Of a stretch of 64,000 nucleotides of DNA, positions 1-8,444 are shown one piece after another. Location: NCBI RefSeq assembly GCF_000720485.1, contig NZ_JOAX01000016.1:100157-164156 (forward strand), given 5' to 3'. The stretch comes from Streptomyces ochraceiscleroticus (GTDB lineage: Bacteria; Actinomycetota; Actinomycetes; Streptomycetales; Streptomycetaceae). Each line of letters starts with the position of its first letter. The stretch's first letter is position 1. The position numbers and the translations under genes were made by a program. Below the pieces are notes generated by a model. That model had not been told where the DNA came from and did no database searches. It saw only the letters and a program-made list of their open reading frames with translations.

Positions 1-75
1 CGGGTCGCGCAGCAGCTCGGCGAGCGCGACATCCAGGATGCGGCGGCGGTTGGCGTCGGCTCGTCCGGAAGTCAC
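1..75 (-). CDS. TetR-family regulator, N-terminal fragment (runs off the left edge)
   Basis: Only the first 25 codons are in the window, from GTG at 75. The reading starts MTSGRADANRRRILDVALAE, the typical first helix of a TetR DNA-binding domain. The upstream ATG at 83 meets an in-frame stop, so GTG is the start. It is divergent from the MFS exporter at 306, and the palindromes at 141-221 lie between them, so it very likely represses the exporter and itself. The ligand-binding domain is outside the window. Confidence 0.8.
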   Translation of the reverse strand, partial: MTSGRADANRRRILDVALAELLRDP

Positions 76-140
76 GGCCCCATTGTGCCTCCTCGTGAAT
101 CCCTCTCCGTCGTGCCCTCGCCCGCCCCTCACCCGCCCAT

Positions 141-221
141 TTGCACAACACTGTGCAATCGCTTAAGTTGCACATTGTTGTGCACTTGCACACCGCTGTG
201 CATTTACGTGGCACTGTGCAA
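141..221. promoter_or_regulatory. array of TetR-type operators
   Basis: Three 18-bp palindromes of the form TTGCACA-N4-TGTGCAA lie at 141-158 (perfect arms), 168-185 and 186-203 (one mismatch each at the last base). A lone TGTGCAA half-site lies at 215-221. The second and third abut exactly. Location between a TetR gene and an MFS exporter fits autoregulated efflux control. Sites are seen; the binding protein is inferred from position. Confidence 0.75.
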
Positions 222-305
222 GGCAAGGAACTGCGGGCCCGTGCAGGGTCGAAGGGCGGCAAGGTGCCAAGGGAAAACGCGCGGACGCGGCGCACGCGTC
301 TCGTC

Positions 306-1982
306 ATGAACGAGCCGGTCGAGCGGATGGACCGGCCGTACGCCCGCCGCTGGTGGGCGCTGCTCGTGCTCTGTCTCAGCCTGTTGATCATCGTGATGGC
401 CAACACCGCGCTCACGGTCGCGGCGCCCGACATGACCCAGGACCTCGGCCTCTCCAGCGCCGACCTCCAGTGGGTCATCGACGGTTACACCGTCCCGTAC
501 GCCGCGCTGATGCTGCTGCTCGGCGCGATCGGCGACAAGTACAGCCGGCGCGGGGCGCTCGTCCTCGGCCTCCTCGTCTTCGGCGGCGGCGCCGTGGCGG
601 GCTCACTCGTCGACAGCGCGGCCGGGGTCATCGCGGCCCGCGCGGTGATGGGCGTCGGCGCGGCCATGATCATGCCCGCCACGCTCTCGCTGCTCGCCGC
701 CACCTTCCCGCGCGCCGAGCGGGCCAAGGCGATCACGCTGTGGACCGCCACCGCGGGCCTGGCCATCGCGGCGGGACCGCTCGTCGCCGGCGCGCTCCTG
801 CGCGACCACGGCTGGGCGTCGACGTTCCTGATCAACGTCCCGGTGGCGGCCGTCGCCCTCGTCGGCGCGCTGGTCCTCGTGCCGCCGTCCAGGGCCGCGC
901 ACCAGCACCGCATCGACTATGTCGGCGGCGCGCTCTCCGTCATATGGGTCGGCGCCCTCGTCTACATGATCATCCAGGGGCCGCACTTCGGGTGGGGCGC
1001 GAAGGCGGTCACCGCCGCGGTCGTCGCGGGCGTGGCCCTTGTCACCTTCGTCCTGTGGGAGCTGCGCCACCCGCGCCCGGTCCTGGACGTACGCCGCTTC
1101 GCCGACCGCCGCTTCTCGGGCTCGAACCTCGCGGTCGCCCTCTTCTTCCTCGCCGTCTTCGGCGCCTTCTACTACCTGACCCAGCACCTCCAGTTCGTCC
1201 TCGGCTACGACGCGCTCGCCACCGGCGTGCGGATGCTGCCGCTGGCCGGAGCGGTCTTCGTCGGCTCCGCAATGACCGGTTACCTCACCCCGCGCGTCGG
1301 CATGAAGGTCACCGTGACGGCTGGGATGGTCGGCGGCACCGCGGCCCTCGCCCTGCTCACACGGGTGGACTCCGGCTCCACGTACGGCGACTTCGTCCTG
1401 CCGCTGGTCATCCTCGGCCTCGCGATCGGCCTGGCCCTGTCACCGTGCACCGACGCGATCATGGGCTCGTTCCCCGAGGCCGAACTGGGCGTCGGCGGCG
1501 CCGTCAACGACACCTCCCTCGAACTGGGCGGCTCCCTCGGCATCGCCCTCCTCGGCTCGGTGCTCGCGAGCTCGTACTCCTCCCACCTGGCCGACGCGGC
1601 CGCCGGCACCCGCCTCCCCGGCGGTGCTCTCGCCACCGCGCAGGACTCCGTGGGCGCGGGCTACGCCGTGGCCCAGGGCATCGGCGACAAGGCCCACAAG
1701 CTCGCCGAACAGGCCGCACACGCCGGCAGCCCCGAGCAGGCCGCGCAGCTCAAGGCGCAGGCCGGTCAACTCGGCGACGGCGCAAGGCAGATGTCCGACG
1801 CGGTCGGCTCCGCCTTCTCGGACGCGGTCGCCCACACGAGTGTCATCGGCGCGGCGGTCCTGGCCGTGGGAACGGTCCTGGTGGCGGCACTGCTGCCGCG
1901 CAAGGAACGGCCGGGGACGCCGGGGGACGCCACGGCGCCCGACGGCACCGAAGTGCGCGCGGGCGAGGGCGTCCACGTGTAG
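306..1982 (+). CDS. MFS transporter, DHA2 (EmrB/QacA) family
   Basis: A 558-residue drug:H+ antiporter of the 14-helix DHA2 type. The N-terminal helix is followed by TALTVAAPDMTQDL and LQWVIDGY, the family motif at the start of helix 2, and by GAIGDKYSRRGALVLGL, the loop 2-3 motif A. A hydrophilic loop rich in Ala/Gln (about residues 435-510) before the last helix is also typical. ATG 306 is chosen because MNEPVERM is followed directly by a short basic stretch and TM1; upstream codons of the open frame cross the operator array. No good ribosome site is visible. Probably exports a toxic compound sensed by the divergent TetR. Substrate unknown. Confidence 0.88.
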   Translation: MNEPVERMDRPYARRWWALLVLCLSLLIIVMANTALTVAAPDMTQDLGLSSADLQWVIDGYTVPYAALMLLLGAIGDKYSRRGALVLGLLVFGGGAVAGSLVDSAAGVIAARAVMGVGAAMIMPATLSLLAATFPRAERAKAITLWTATAGLAIAAGPLVAGALLRDHGWASTFLINVPVAAVALVGALVLVPPSRAAHQHRIDYVGGALSVIWVGALVYMIIQGPHFGWGAKAVTAAVVAGVALVTFVLWELRHPRPVLDVRRFADRRFSGSNLAVALFFLAVFGAFYYLTQHLQFVLGYDALATGVRMLPLAGAVFVGSAMTGYLTPRVGMKVTVTAGMVGGTAALALLTRVDSGSTYGDFVLPLVILGLAIGLALSPCTDAIMGSFPEAELGVGGAVNDTSLELGGSLGIALLGSVLASSYSSHLADAAAGTRLPGGALATAQDSVGAGYAVAQGIGDKAHKLAEQAAHAGSPEQAAQLKAQAGQLGDGARQMSDAVGSAFSDAVAHTSVIGAAVLAVGTVLVAALLPRKERPGTPGDATAPDGTEVRAGEGVHV

Positions 1983-1990
1983 GCCCCTGC

Positions 1991-2297
1991 TCAGTCCGCG
2001 TGAGGGCGGGCGGCGCCGATCGGCGGCGGGGTGCCGACGGTGTGGCTGAAGCAGTCGGCCTTCCCCGGGTCGGTGCCGAACCGCTTCCGCAGGCCGGTAC
2101 GCCATGGACAGCGCCTCCGCGTACCGCTTGGCCTCGTCGTACACGCTGCGCGGGCAGCCCCGGGATCGGACGCTCTCAAGGTGGCTTGACCAGCAGGATT
2201 CATCTCGCCCGCGATGCGTCGGGCCGCCCCCGTCTGGCTCGGCCACCAGGACCGGCATCCCGGCACCGCATGGAGGAACGCTGGTGCGCCTACTCAC
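1991..2297 (-). pseudogene. possible frameshifted remnant of a small gene
   Basis: Two minus-strand frames look coding in turn. One reads SVYDEAKRYAEALSMAYR (about 2160-2100); the other continues from about 2100 as GLRKRFGTDPGKADCFSH and ends at 1991. Joined by a small frameshift near 2100 they would give a plausible C-terminal region, but neither frame alone has a convincing start, ribosome site or recognised domain. I do not recognise the family. It may be a decayed gene or chance codon bias in a high-GC spacer. Confidence 0.3.
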
Positions 2298-4620
2298 CGA
2301 TCTCGGGGGTTGTCCTCGGTACGCATCGCCCTATGGTCACAGGTGGGGCCACGGGCGGCTCTTGACCATGGCCGGGAGTCACGCTCTGAGAGCGTGGAAC
2401 TGCTCCAGGGGTCGCAGCGCGCGCAGCTCGGCGTCCGCCGGCAGACACAACGGCCGACGAATTCGGAGACGGGGCGACCACTTCGCCGGTGCGGCGGATC
2501 TTCTGCCAGCGCAGTCGCGCACCGGTGGCCGCCGTGATGCAGGAGTGGATGAGCACCATGTACATCAATTGCCGATAGACGACCTGCTGGAGGGGGAGCA
2601 TCACGAGGCAGCGGTAGCGCTCCCGGTCGAGGCGGAAGGCATAGGCGGCGCACAGGAGCTGGAAGAGGAGCAACAGGCACCAGACCGCCAGCGACTTCCA
2701 CGGGGAGAGGAAGATCATCCCGTAGAGGGTGAAGACGTCGATGACCGGCGACAGCAGTGGGGCACCGACGTGGAAGATTCCCACGAGCGGCATGCCGACC
2801 CTGCCGAAGCGGCCCGAGGCCCCGTGCTCGACGACCGAGCGGCGGTGCTTCCACAGCGCCTGCATGGTGCCGTAACTCCAGCGGTAACGCTGCCGCCACA
2901 GCAGGCGGAAACTGCTCGGTGCCTCGGTCCAGGCGACGGCGTGCTCCTGATAGACGACACGCCAGCCCGCGCGGTGCATGGCGATGGTGACGTCGGTGTC
3001 CTCGGCGAGGGTGTCCCCGCTCATGCCGCCCACCTCCTCCAGCGCCCGGCGACGGAAGGCTCCGACCGCGCCGGGGATGGTCGGTATGCAGTCCAGAACG
3101 TCGTACATCCGGCGGTCGAGGTTGAAGCTCATCACGTACTCGATGTGCTGCCAGGCGCCGATGAGTGACCTGCGGTTGCCGACCTTGGCGTTACCTGAGA
3201 CCGCGCCGATGTGCGCGTTGGCGAAGGGCTGGACAAGTTCGGAGACGGTGGACGGTTCGAAGACGGTGTCGCCGTCCATCATCACGATGATGTCGTGACG
3301 AGCGTGGACGATGCCGTTGTTGAGAGCTGCGGACTTGCCGGCGTTCCGCTGTCGCAGGACGCGGACATTCGGAAGCCCGAGGGCCTCGACGATGTCCGCT
3401 GTGCCATCGGTGGACCCGTCGTCGATCACGATGACTTCGATGGGATGCGTACTGGCGGTCAGCGATCGCACGGTATGGGCGATGCACTCCTTCTCGTTGT
3501 ACGCGGGCACCAGGACCGACACCGGTTCGGTTACCGGCGGCCCCCAGGAGAACTCCCCCCGGGAGCGCTTGGGGTTGCGCTGACGGTGGTGCCGGCCGGC
3601 CAGGACCAACATCATGACGAAGCGGAGGACGACCATGCCTCCGACGACGTAGAAGAGGTACGCCAGCCAGGGAGCAGTCCATATCGCCACCGCTGTCACG
3701 GTCAGCATCGCCCGGCCCTTCCAGGAGGTCATCCCCGTGGCGTCGTGCATGGCGCTCCCGGACCCCATGGCCGCGCTGATCGTGGTGAACCGGTAGCCCT
3801 TGGCCTTCATATGGGTGATGTAGGCGTCCACGCCCTTGACGGACTCCGAGCGGTCGCCGCCCGCGTCGTGGAACAGCGTCAGGGCGCCCTTGTTGCCCTG
3901 CGGGGTGGCGTTGCGGACGATCTTCTCGACGCCGGGCTTCTTCCAGTCGTTGCTGTTGGCGTCGACGTAGGCGGTGGTGTAGCCCTTGGAAGAGAGGTAT
4001 TTCAGGACCGGGAAGGACCTGTTGTCGATGGCGTCAGGACCGCTGGAGTAAGGCGTGCGGATCAGCGAGGTGGTGACGCCCGCGGCCCCGGCCAGCGCTG
4101 ACTGCGTCGTGGACAGCTCCTGATCGATGCTCGCGTGGCTCGTGAATCCGAGGTTGGCGTGGCTGAAGGTGTGCACGCCGACCTCGTGGCCTTGGTCCAC
4201 CATCGTGCGCACCACGGATGGGTGGCGGGCGATGTTCTGGCCGATCAGGAAGAAATCGGCGCGAACGTGGTGTCGGCGCAGCACCTCAAGCACCTTGGGC
4301 GTCCAGGAGGGGTCCGGACCGTCGTCGAAGGAGAGCACGACGGTCTTCGGCGGAAGGGAGCGGCTGGCCAGCTTCCCGTGCTCCTGGTCGATGACCGGGC
4401 CGCCCTGGCGGATCGACGTGGGCACCAGGTCCCAGGCTCCGGCCTTGTTCGCCTTCGGGTCAATCTTCAGGTGCGCGTGCATATGACCGTTGAGCATCAG
4501 CAGGCAGGCAAGAGCGAGCAGGCCGAGGACGGCGAGCAAGACCCGGGGACGGGGCAGGGTGCGCCGCACGACGCTGCCGACACGGCGCAGCGCCCTTGGA
4601 AAACGGTGTCGTGCGATCAC
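2290..4620 (-). CDS. matB: bifunctional polysaccharide deacetylase / family-2 glycosyltransferase (MatB-like)
   Basis: A 776-residue membrane enzyme. After an N-terminal anchor (about 25-43) comes an extracellular NodB deacetylase: SFDDGPD (D99/D100), HTFSH (H150, H154), RTPY (188-191) and LFHD (H251). Two helices (about 305-345) lead to a cytoplasmic GT2 synthase with IDDGSTDGT (about 399), DGD (449-451), ED (540-541) and QRYRW (577-581), the processive-synthase signature, then C-terminal helices. The same fusion occurs in Streptomyces MatB, involved in making a poly-GlcNAc-type adhesive that aggregates hyphae. The GTG start overlaps the upstream stop as GTGA, so translation is coupled. Architecture is certain; the exact polymer is inferred. 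Confidence 0.88.
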   Translation of the reverse strand: MIARHRFPRALRRVGSVVRRTLPRPRVLLAVLGLLALACLLMLNGHMHAHLKIDPKANKAGAWDLVPTSIRQGGPVIDQEHGKLASRSLPPKTVVLSFDDGPDPSWTPKVLEVLRRHHVRADFFLIGQNIARHPSVVRTMVDQGHEVGVHTFSHANLGFTSHASIDQELSTTQSALAGAAGVTTSLIRTPYSSGPDAIDNRSFPVLKYLSSKGYTTAYVDANSNDWKKPGVEKIVRNATPQGNKGALTLFHDAGGDRSESVKGVDAYITHMKAKGYRFTTISAAMGSGSAMHDATGMTSWKGRAMLTVTAVAIWTAPWLAYLFYVVGGMVVLRFVMMLVLAGRHHRQRNPKRSRGEFSWGPPVTEPVSVLVPAYNEKECIAHTVRSLTASTHPIEVIVIDDGSTDGTADIVEALGLPNVRVLRQRNAGKSAALNNGIVHARHDIIVMMDGDTVFEPSTVSELVQPFANAHIGAVSGNAKVGNRRSLIGAWQHIEYVMSFNLDRRMYDVLDCIPTIPGAVGAFRRRALEEVGGMSGDTLAEDTDVTIAMHRAGWRVVYQEHAVAWTEAPSSFRLLWRQRYRWSYGTMQALWKHRRSVVEHGASGRFGRVGMPLVGIFHVGAPLLSPVIDVFTLYGMIFLSPWKSLAVWCLLLLFQLLCAAYAFRLDRERYRCLVMLPLQQVVYRQLMYMVLIHSCITAATGARLRWQKIRRTGEVVAPSPNSSAVVSAGGRRAARAATPGAVPRSQSVTPGHGQEPPVAPPVTIGRCVPRTTPEIGE

Positions 4621-4832
4621 GGGACGCTCACACTCCGGTATGCGGCGGACGACGCGGACACCGGATCCGGGGCGCGGCCGGAATCACCCATGAAGGAAAT
4701 GCCGATCAGAACGGCATAGGCAAGGCAAGCGAGGGCTACGAAAATTCCGAGGGCCCAGAGGAGGTGAGCCCGGCGGCCGGAGGAGGCGACGAATACCGGG
4801 TGTTCGTCGCCCTGCTTGAGCTGCAGATTCAT
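4617..4832 (-). CDS. small single-pass membrane protein of the polysaccharide operon
   Basis: A 71-residue protein starting MNLQLKQGDEHPVFVAS, with one strong transmembrane helix (about 23-48, LLWALGIFVALACLAYAVL) and a short polar tail. ATG 4832 or the adjacent GTG 4835 is preferred over the ATG at 4922 because a GGA-rich stretch lies just upstream and the longer N-terminus is not coding-like. Its stop overlaps the start of the deacetylase/synthase gene by GTGA, implying fixed stoichiometry. By size and position it could assist the synthase, as PgaD-type subunits do, but no homology to PgaD is visible. Confidence 0.7.
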   Translation of the reverse strand: MNLQLKQGDEHPVFVASSGRRAHLLWALGIFVALACLAYAVLIGISFMGDSGRAPDPVSASSAAYRSVSVP

Positions 4833-4976
4833 CACAGAGTTTCCATTCACATCGTCCGGGCCTCCCGGATGTGATACCGGGAAACAGCTCTTTTGACCTT
4901 CTATCGGGACACACTGGCTCACCAGCCCGATTTCCTCAGCGCATCGCAGAATTCGGTGGAGGAATTCGGGTTTGAA

Positions 4977-6011
4977 TTATGAGTTTGCGTCAGATTCGGG
5001 CGCGAACATGCGCGTAAAGGCCAGCTCGTCCTGGAGGATTCCGGAACAGGTGGGCCGGGGTTTCTTCGTCGCTCCCTCGGCGCACTGCTGGTCACGGTCG
5101 GACGACCACATCGACAGCCAGGCGAGCCCCTTGCTGTCGGCGAATCGCTTCAACTGCTTGGCGTCCTCGACCGTGAACACCTCGGTCTTTGCGTCATTGA
5201 CGCCGACCATCGGGGTGACGGCGAGTGTCCGCCACGCCGTGGCGTCATCCTCGATCGCCAGCGCCTTTTTGATCTGCCGCTGGGACGCGGTGGCGGCCTG
5301 GATGGCGTATTCCCCCATGTCACCGTTGTACGAGTTGCCGTAGTGCATCGCCAGGATGTTCACCGCGGAGATGTCAACGCCGCGCTTCCTCGCATCGGTC
5401 AGCAGCCTCACTTCCTTCTGGGCCATTCCTTGCGGTTCCACCGCGAGCGTGATGGATACGTCGAGATCCGGGTGGGCCTTCTGCAGTCGGGCGACGGCCT
5501 GGGCGCGCCGCGCATTGACTTCCGTGTTCGCCGCCGCAGCCCCCTCCAGGTCGAAGTCGACCTTGGTCAGCCCATAGGCGTCGACCACCTTCGCGTACGC
5601 CTTCTCCAGCGCGGTTGCCGATGGGCAGGCGAGGGCCAGTTCCGTGCCCGCCTGGCCGCCGAAGGAGACCCGGACGTCTCCGCCCCCGTCGCGCAGGTCA
5701 TCGATCCGCTGGGCAATGGCGGCGGACCGCAGCTTCTCGTCGGCGCCCCACTCCGGTCCGCAGCGGCCACCGTCGGCGATCACGAAGCCGAGATTGAACT
5801 GCTTGACCCCCATCTTCGTCGCGGCACGGAGTACATCCGACGTCGAGTCGATGGAGGTGAGGGCGTACGGCGCGAAGGAGGGCTGCGCGGATGCGGCACG
5901 GCCGTCCCGCCCGTTGTTCAGGTAGGCCGGGATCAGCCAGGCGAGCAGCGCCGCGACGCCCAGCGCCAGCGTCAGTCGTGTGGTCACACCTGCGAGCCCG
6001 CGGCGCATCAT
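4977..6011 (-). CDS. secreted or membrane-anchored GH18 chitinase-like protein
   Basis: A 344-residue protein with a signal/anchor helix (about 11-31) and a GH18-like barrel: VSFGGQ (about 115-120) matches the SxGG strand and VDFDLEG (151-157) the DxDxE catalytic motif with E156 as acid. Bacterial chitinases of this short type often also bind lysozyme-like substrates. ATG 6011 is preceded by GGGGGAGG at ideal spacing, so the longer frame to 6077 is rejected. It is the first gene of the polysaccharide operon, which suggests trimming or releasing a GlcNAc polymer rather than feeding on chitin. Activity is inferred. Confidence 0.8.
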   Translation of the reverse strand: MMRRGLAGVTTRLTLALGVAALLAWLIPAYLNNGRDGRAASAQPSFAPYALTSIDSTSDVLRAATKMGVKQFNLGFVIADGGRCGPEWGADEKLRSAAIAQRIDDLRDGGGDVRVSFGGQAGTELALACPSATALEKAYAKVVDAYGLTKVDFDLEGAAAANTEVNARRAQAVARLQKAHPDLDVSITLAVEPQGMAQKEVRLLTDARKRGVDISAVNILAMHYGNSYNGDMGEYAIQAATASQRQIKKALAIEDDATAWRTLAVTPMVGVNDAKTEVFTVEDAKQLKRFADSKGLAWLSMWSSDRDQQCAEGATKKPRPTCSGILQDELAFTRMFAPESDANS

Positions 6012-6034
6012 GAGCCACCTCCCCCGGATGCACG

Positions 6035-6079
6035 GCATGCCCTGCGCGGCCCCAGGTGCTGGGGCCGCGCAGGGCATGC
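6035..6079. promoter_or_regulatory. perfect 21-bp hairpin in the leader of the GH18 operon
   Basis: Arms 6035-6055 and 6059-6079 are perfectly complementary over 21 bp with a 3-nt loop (GTG), each arm ending in GCATGC. It lies 24-68 nt upstream of the GH18 start codon, inside the likely 5' leader. No T-run follows on either strand. It could be an attenuator, a transcript-stability element, or a terminator for upstream transcription. Confidence 0.7.
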
Positions 6080-6769
6080 GGAAGATGTGGCCCGCGAGGG
6101 CCGGGGGGTGTCGCTGCCTGGGCCGCCTGGGCCGCCTTCGGAGTCCGCTGTTCGACGTCCGGCCGTGGCGCGCGATGACGTCGAGCGGGTCCGCCTGCTC
6201 CGCGGGGCGGCGATCCTGCGCACGGTGGCGCGGCGCACGGGTGCGGTAGTGGTCACGCGGTCGGATGCCCGCCGCCTGAGGTGAGAGTCGGGGCCGCGCA
6301 GCATGCCGCCCGAACGGCGCCTGGGGCCCGCGGCCGGCCAGTCGGTTGCGCGCCGCAGTGGGTGCGGCGCGGGTATTGGCGCCCGGCTGTTCTGGACAGA
6401 GGTCACGATCAGCCTCTTCCTACGACTGGCCCATTCGGACTCGACTACTTTCTCCCGTTATACACCTTTTACAGGGGTCTCAAGCATGAGCCTCAAGTTT
6501 TTCTCGTTCTGCTCCGTCGAGTCCCACCCGCTGGTGCAAAGCGGCTGGTCAGCGCGGTGCCGCTACGAGCGGTAGAACCCACACCACGACCAGAAGGTCC
6601 CGAAGGGGATCACCCAGCCGACGGCCGACCGGGGCGGCCCGGAAGGGCTGACGGCCGTGCTGGACGCGCTGCTCGACCGGTTCGGCCAGCGCCCCCTCGC
6701 GCCCTGGCGGTGGCGGTTGCGTCCCGGGTGCAGTCCGGTGAAAACCGCGCGCACAGCAGTACGGGCCCC
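6080..6769. other. 690-bp intergenic region with no supported gene
   Basis: No reading frame here has convincing codon bias plus a start. The left part is G/C-rich with no recognisable protein. A local AT-rich patch at about 6410-6500 holds the promoter-like sequence described separately. The rest, 6500-6769, lies beyond the stop of the HAD gene and shows no clear hairpin. Confidence 0.6.
6457..6496 (-). promoter_or_regulatory. candidate promoter for the polysaccharide operon
   Basis: On the minus strand TTGAGG (6496-6491) and TGTAAA (6473-6468) are 17 nt apart, in the most AT-rich patch of the region. A second overlapping pair, TTGAGA (6483-6478) and TATAAC (6462-6457), has a shorter 15-nt spacer. 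Transcription would give a leader of roughly 440 nt that includes the 21-bp hairpin. Pattern only. Confidence 0.4.
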
Positions 6770-7465
6770 TCAGTCGACCAGGGTGAGCACCGGGCCGAGG
6801 CCGTTCGGGCGGTCGGTGGCCGGGAGATGGTCGACGGGGAAGTAGCCGCAGCCGAGGGCCTGCGCGCCGCCGTCCGCGCGCTGGTCGTCGCCGACCATCA
6901 GGACGTCCTGCGGGGGCAGCCCCAGCTCGCGGCAGGCCAGTTCGAAGATCCGCGGGTCCGGCTTCTGGATGCCGTGCTCGAAGGACAGGGCATACGTGCT
7001 GATCAGCGGGTCCAGGCCGTGTTCCCGCAGCACGGGGCGCAGGTCCCAGCCGATGTTGCTGACCACGCCGGTCGCCACGCCGCGGTCGCGCAGCGCGCCC
7101 AGTACCTCGGTGGCGTCCGGATACGGCGCCCACGCGGCCGGCGACTTGTGGCGGACGTACAGCGCGTCGTACAACTCCTCGCTGGGGAGCGGTACTTGGC
7201 GGGCGAGCGAGGTGTACAGCTCGCGGTGGTGCTCGGCCGTGCGGTCCCGGATCCGCCACAGCTCCTCCAGGCCGGCGGGCAGCCGCTCGGGCGAGGAGCC
7301 GCCGGGCAGCGCGCCGGCGCGGTCCAACTCCCGTGCCGCGTGGTCGAATTCGGCCTCGGTCATGGTGGTCCCGGTCGCGTCGAGCGCCGCGCGCAGCCAG
7401 GTGGCGACCGGCTCGATCCGCAGCAGCGTCCCGGAGAAGTCGAAGAGCACGCCCTTGTACGCCAT
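6770..7465 (-). CDS. HAD-superfamily hydrolase
   Basis: A 231-residue HAD protein with cap domain. Motif I is LFDFSGTLL: the nucleophile Asp is present but the usual second Asp of DxD is Ser. Motif II is VVSNI, motif III the Lys of IQKPDPRIF, and motif IV VGDDQRADG. Phosphatases normally use DxD, whereas phosphonatases and dehalogenases have other residues there, so the leaving group may not be an ordinary phosphomonoester. Start ATG 7465 has GGACAGG about 9 nt upstream; ATG 7474 sits too close to that site. Substrate unknown. Confidence 0.85.
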   Translation of the reverse strand: MAYKGVLFDFSGTLLRIEPVATWLRAALDATGTTMTEAEFDHAARELDRAGALPGGSSPERLPAGLEELWRIRDRTAEHHRELYTSLARQVPLPSEELYDALYVRHKSPAAWAPYPDATEVLGALRDRGVATGVVSNIGWDLRPVLREHGLDPLISTYALSFEHGIQKPDPRIFELACRELGLPPQDVLMVGDDQRADGGAQALGCGYFPVDHLPATDRPNGLGPVLTLVD

Positions 7466-7547
7466 GGTCACCATCCTGTCCTGTACGGCGGTGCGGGCCA
7501 AGGGCATGCGGGGGAGGGGCGGGCGTGGCGGCCGGGGCCAGGGGCAC

Positions 7548-8351
7548 TCATTCGGCGTTGGGTGGCGTGGAGGCCGGGCCCGCGGGCTTTCCGGCCTCCG
7601 GCGGTGCGGTGGCCGGGCCGGAGGGCTTCTCGGCGTCGGGCGGCGTGGTGGCCGCGGCCGAGGCGAGGCGGGTGTAGAGGCCGGCCGCGGCGGCCACCAG
7701 CGCCGCGCCCAGCAGCCAGCCGGCCAGTACGTCGGAGAGCCAGTGCACGCCGAGATAGAGGCGGGTGCAGCCGACGCCGAGCACGGACACCACGGCCAGG
7801 GTGGCCACCACCCGGCGCCACACCACGGGCGCGCCGCGCTCGGCCAGTACCCACAGCGCCAGCCCGCCCGCGACCGTGGCGGTCATCGCGTGGCCCGAGG
7901 GGAACGAGGCGTAGTGCGCGGAGTCGACCGGGTCCGGCCAGACCGGGCGCGGCCGGTCCAGCAGCGCCTTGAGGCCCTGCTGGAGCAGCGTGCCGACGAC
8001 GGACGTGGCCGCCACCCACGCGGCGAGCACGCGCACCCCGCGCCACACCAGCCACCCCACGAACACCACCAGCACCGCACGCATCGTCCAGGGGTCCCAG
8101 GCCCAGTCGGTGAGGATGCGGTTCGCCTCGGTCCAGTCCGGCGACGCGCGCGCCATCCGGTGCAGGTCCCCGGCGACGGTCCGGTCCGTGTGCACCAGTG
8201 GTGGCCAGCGGACGGCCACGAGGAGACCGAGCGCCACGGCCGCGACGGCGAGCCACCCCGCCGTGCACAGCGCCCGCGCGCCTGCCGTGGTGCCGGGCGG
8301 CGTGGCCGTCCCGGGTGCGCTGCCGGTGCCGGAGGAGGACGGAGTACCCAT
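7548..8351 (-). CDS. PAP2-family membrane phosphatase
   Basis: A 267-residue integral membrane phosphatase with the full three-part PAP2 signature: K128-x6-RP (KALLDRPRP), PSGH (151-154) and TRLYLGVHWLSD (196-207), the last with Thr instead of the usual Ser before Arg. Such enzymes dephosphorylate phosphatidic acid, PGP or undecaprenyl pyrophosphate at the membrane. The C-terminus is a Pro/Ala/Lys tail with three near-repeats of PPxAxKPxGPA. ATG 8351 (MGTPSSSG) is chosen because residues upstream are not membrane-protein-like. Lies 82 nt upstream of the HAD gene on the same strand, so they may be co-transcribed. Confidence 0.87.
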   Translation of the reverse strand: MGTPSSSGTGSAPGTATPPGTTAGARALCTAGWLAVAAVALGLLVAVRWPPLVHTDRTVAGDLHRMARASPDWTEANRILTDWAWDPWTMRAVLVVFVGWLVWRGVRVLAAWVAATSVVGTLLQQGLKALLDRPRPVWPDPVDSAHYASFPSGHAMTATVAGGLALWVLAERGAPVVWRRVVATLAVVSVLGVGCTRLYLGVHWLSDVLAGWLLGAALVAAAAGLYTRLASAAATTPPDAEKPSGPATAPPEAGKPAGPASTPPNAE

Positions 8352-8444
8352 GCCTTGATCCTGGCCGAACGACCCCGGCCCCGGCCACCTCGCAGCCACG
8401 CCCATGTCGCGCGCCGGACCGGCCGCGTGGGGACCGCGCCGCCG

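Noticed and set aside
2104..4101. Long plus-strand frames across the polysaccharide synthase
   Set aside because: Antisense shadows with biased composition and no motif, opposite a clear NodB/GT2 gene.
6303..6575. A 90-residue plus-strand frame in the long intergenic region
   Set aside because: Poor codon bias and no ribosome site; it crosses the promoter-like patch.
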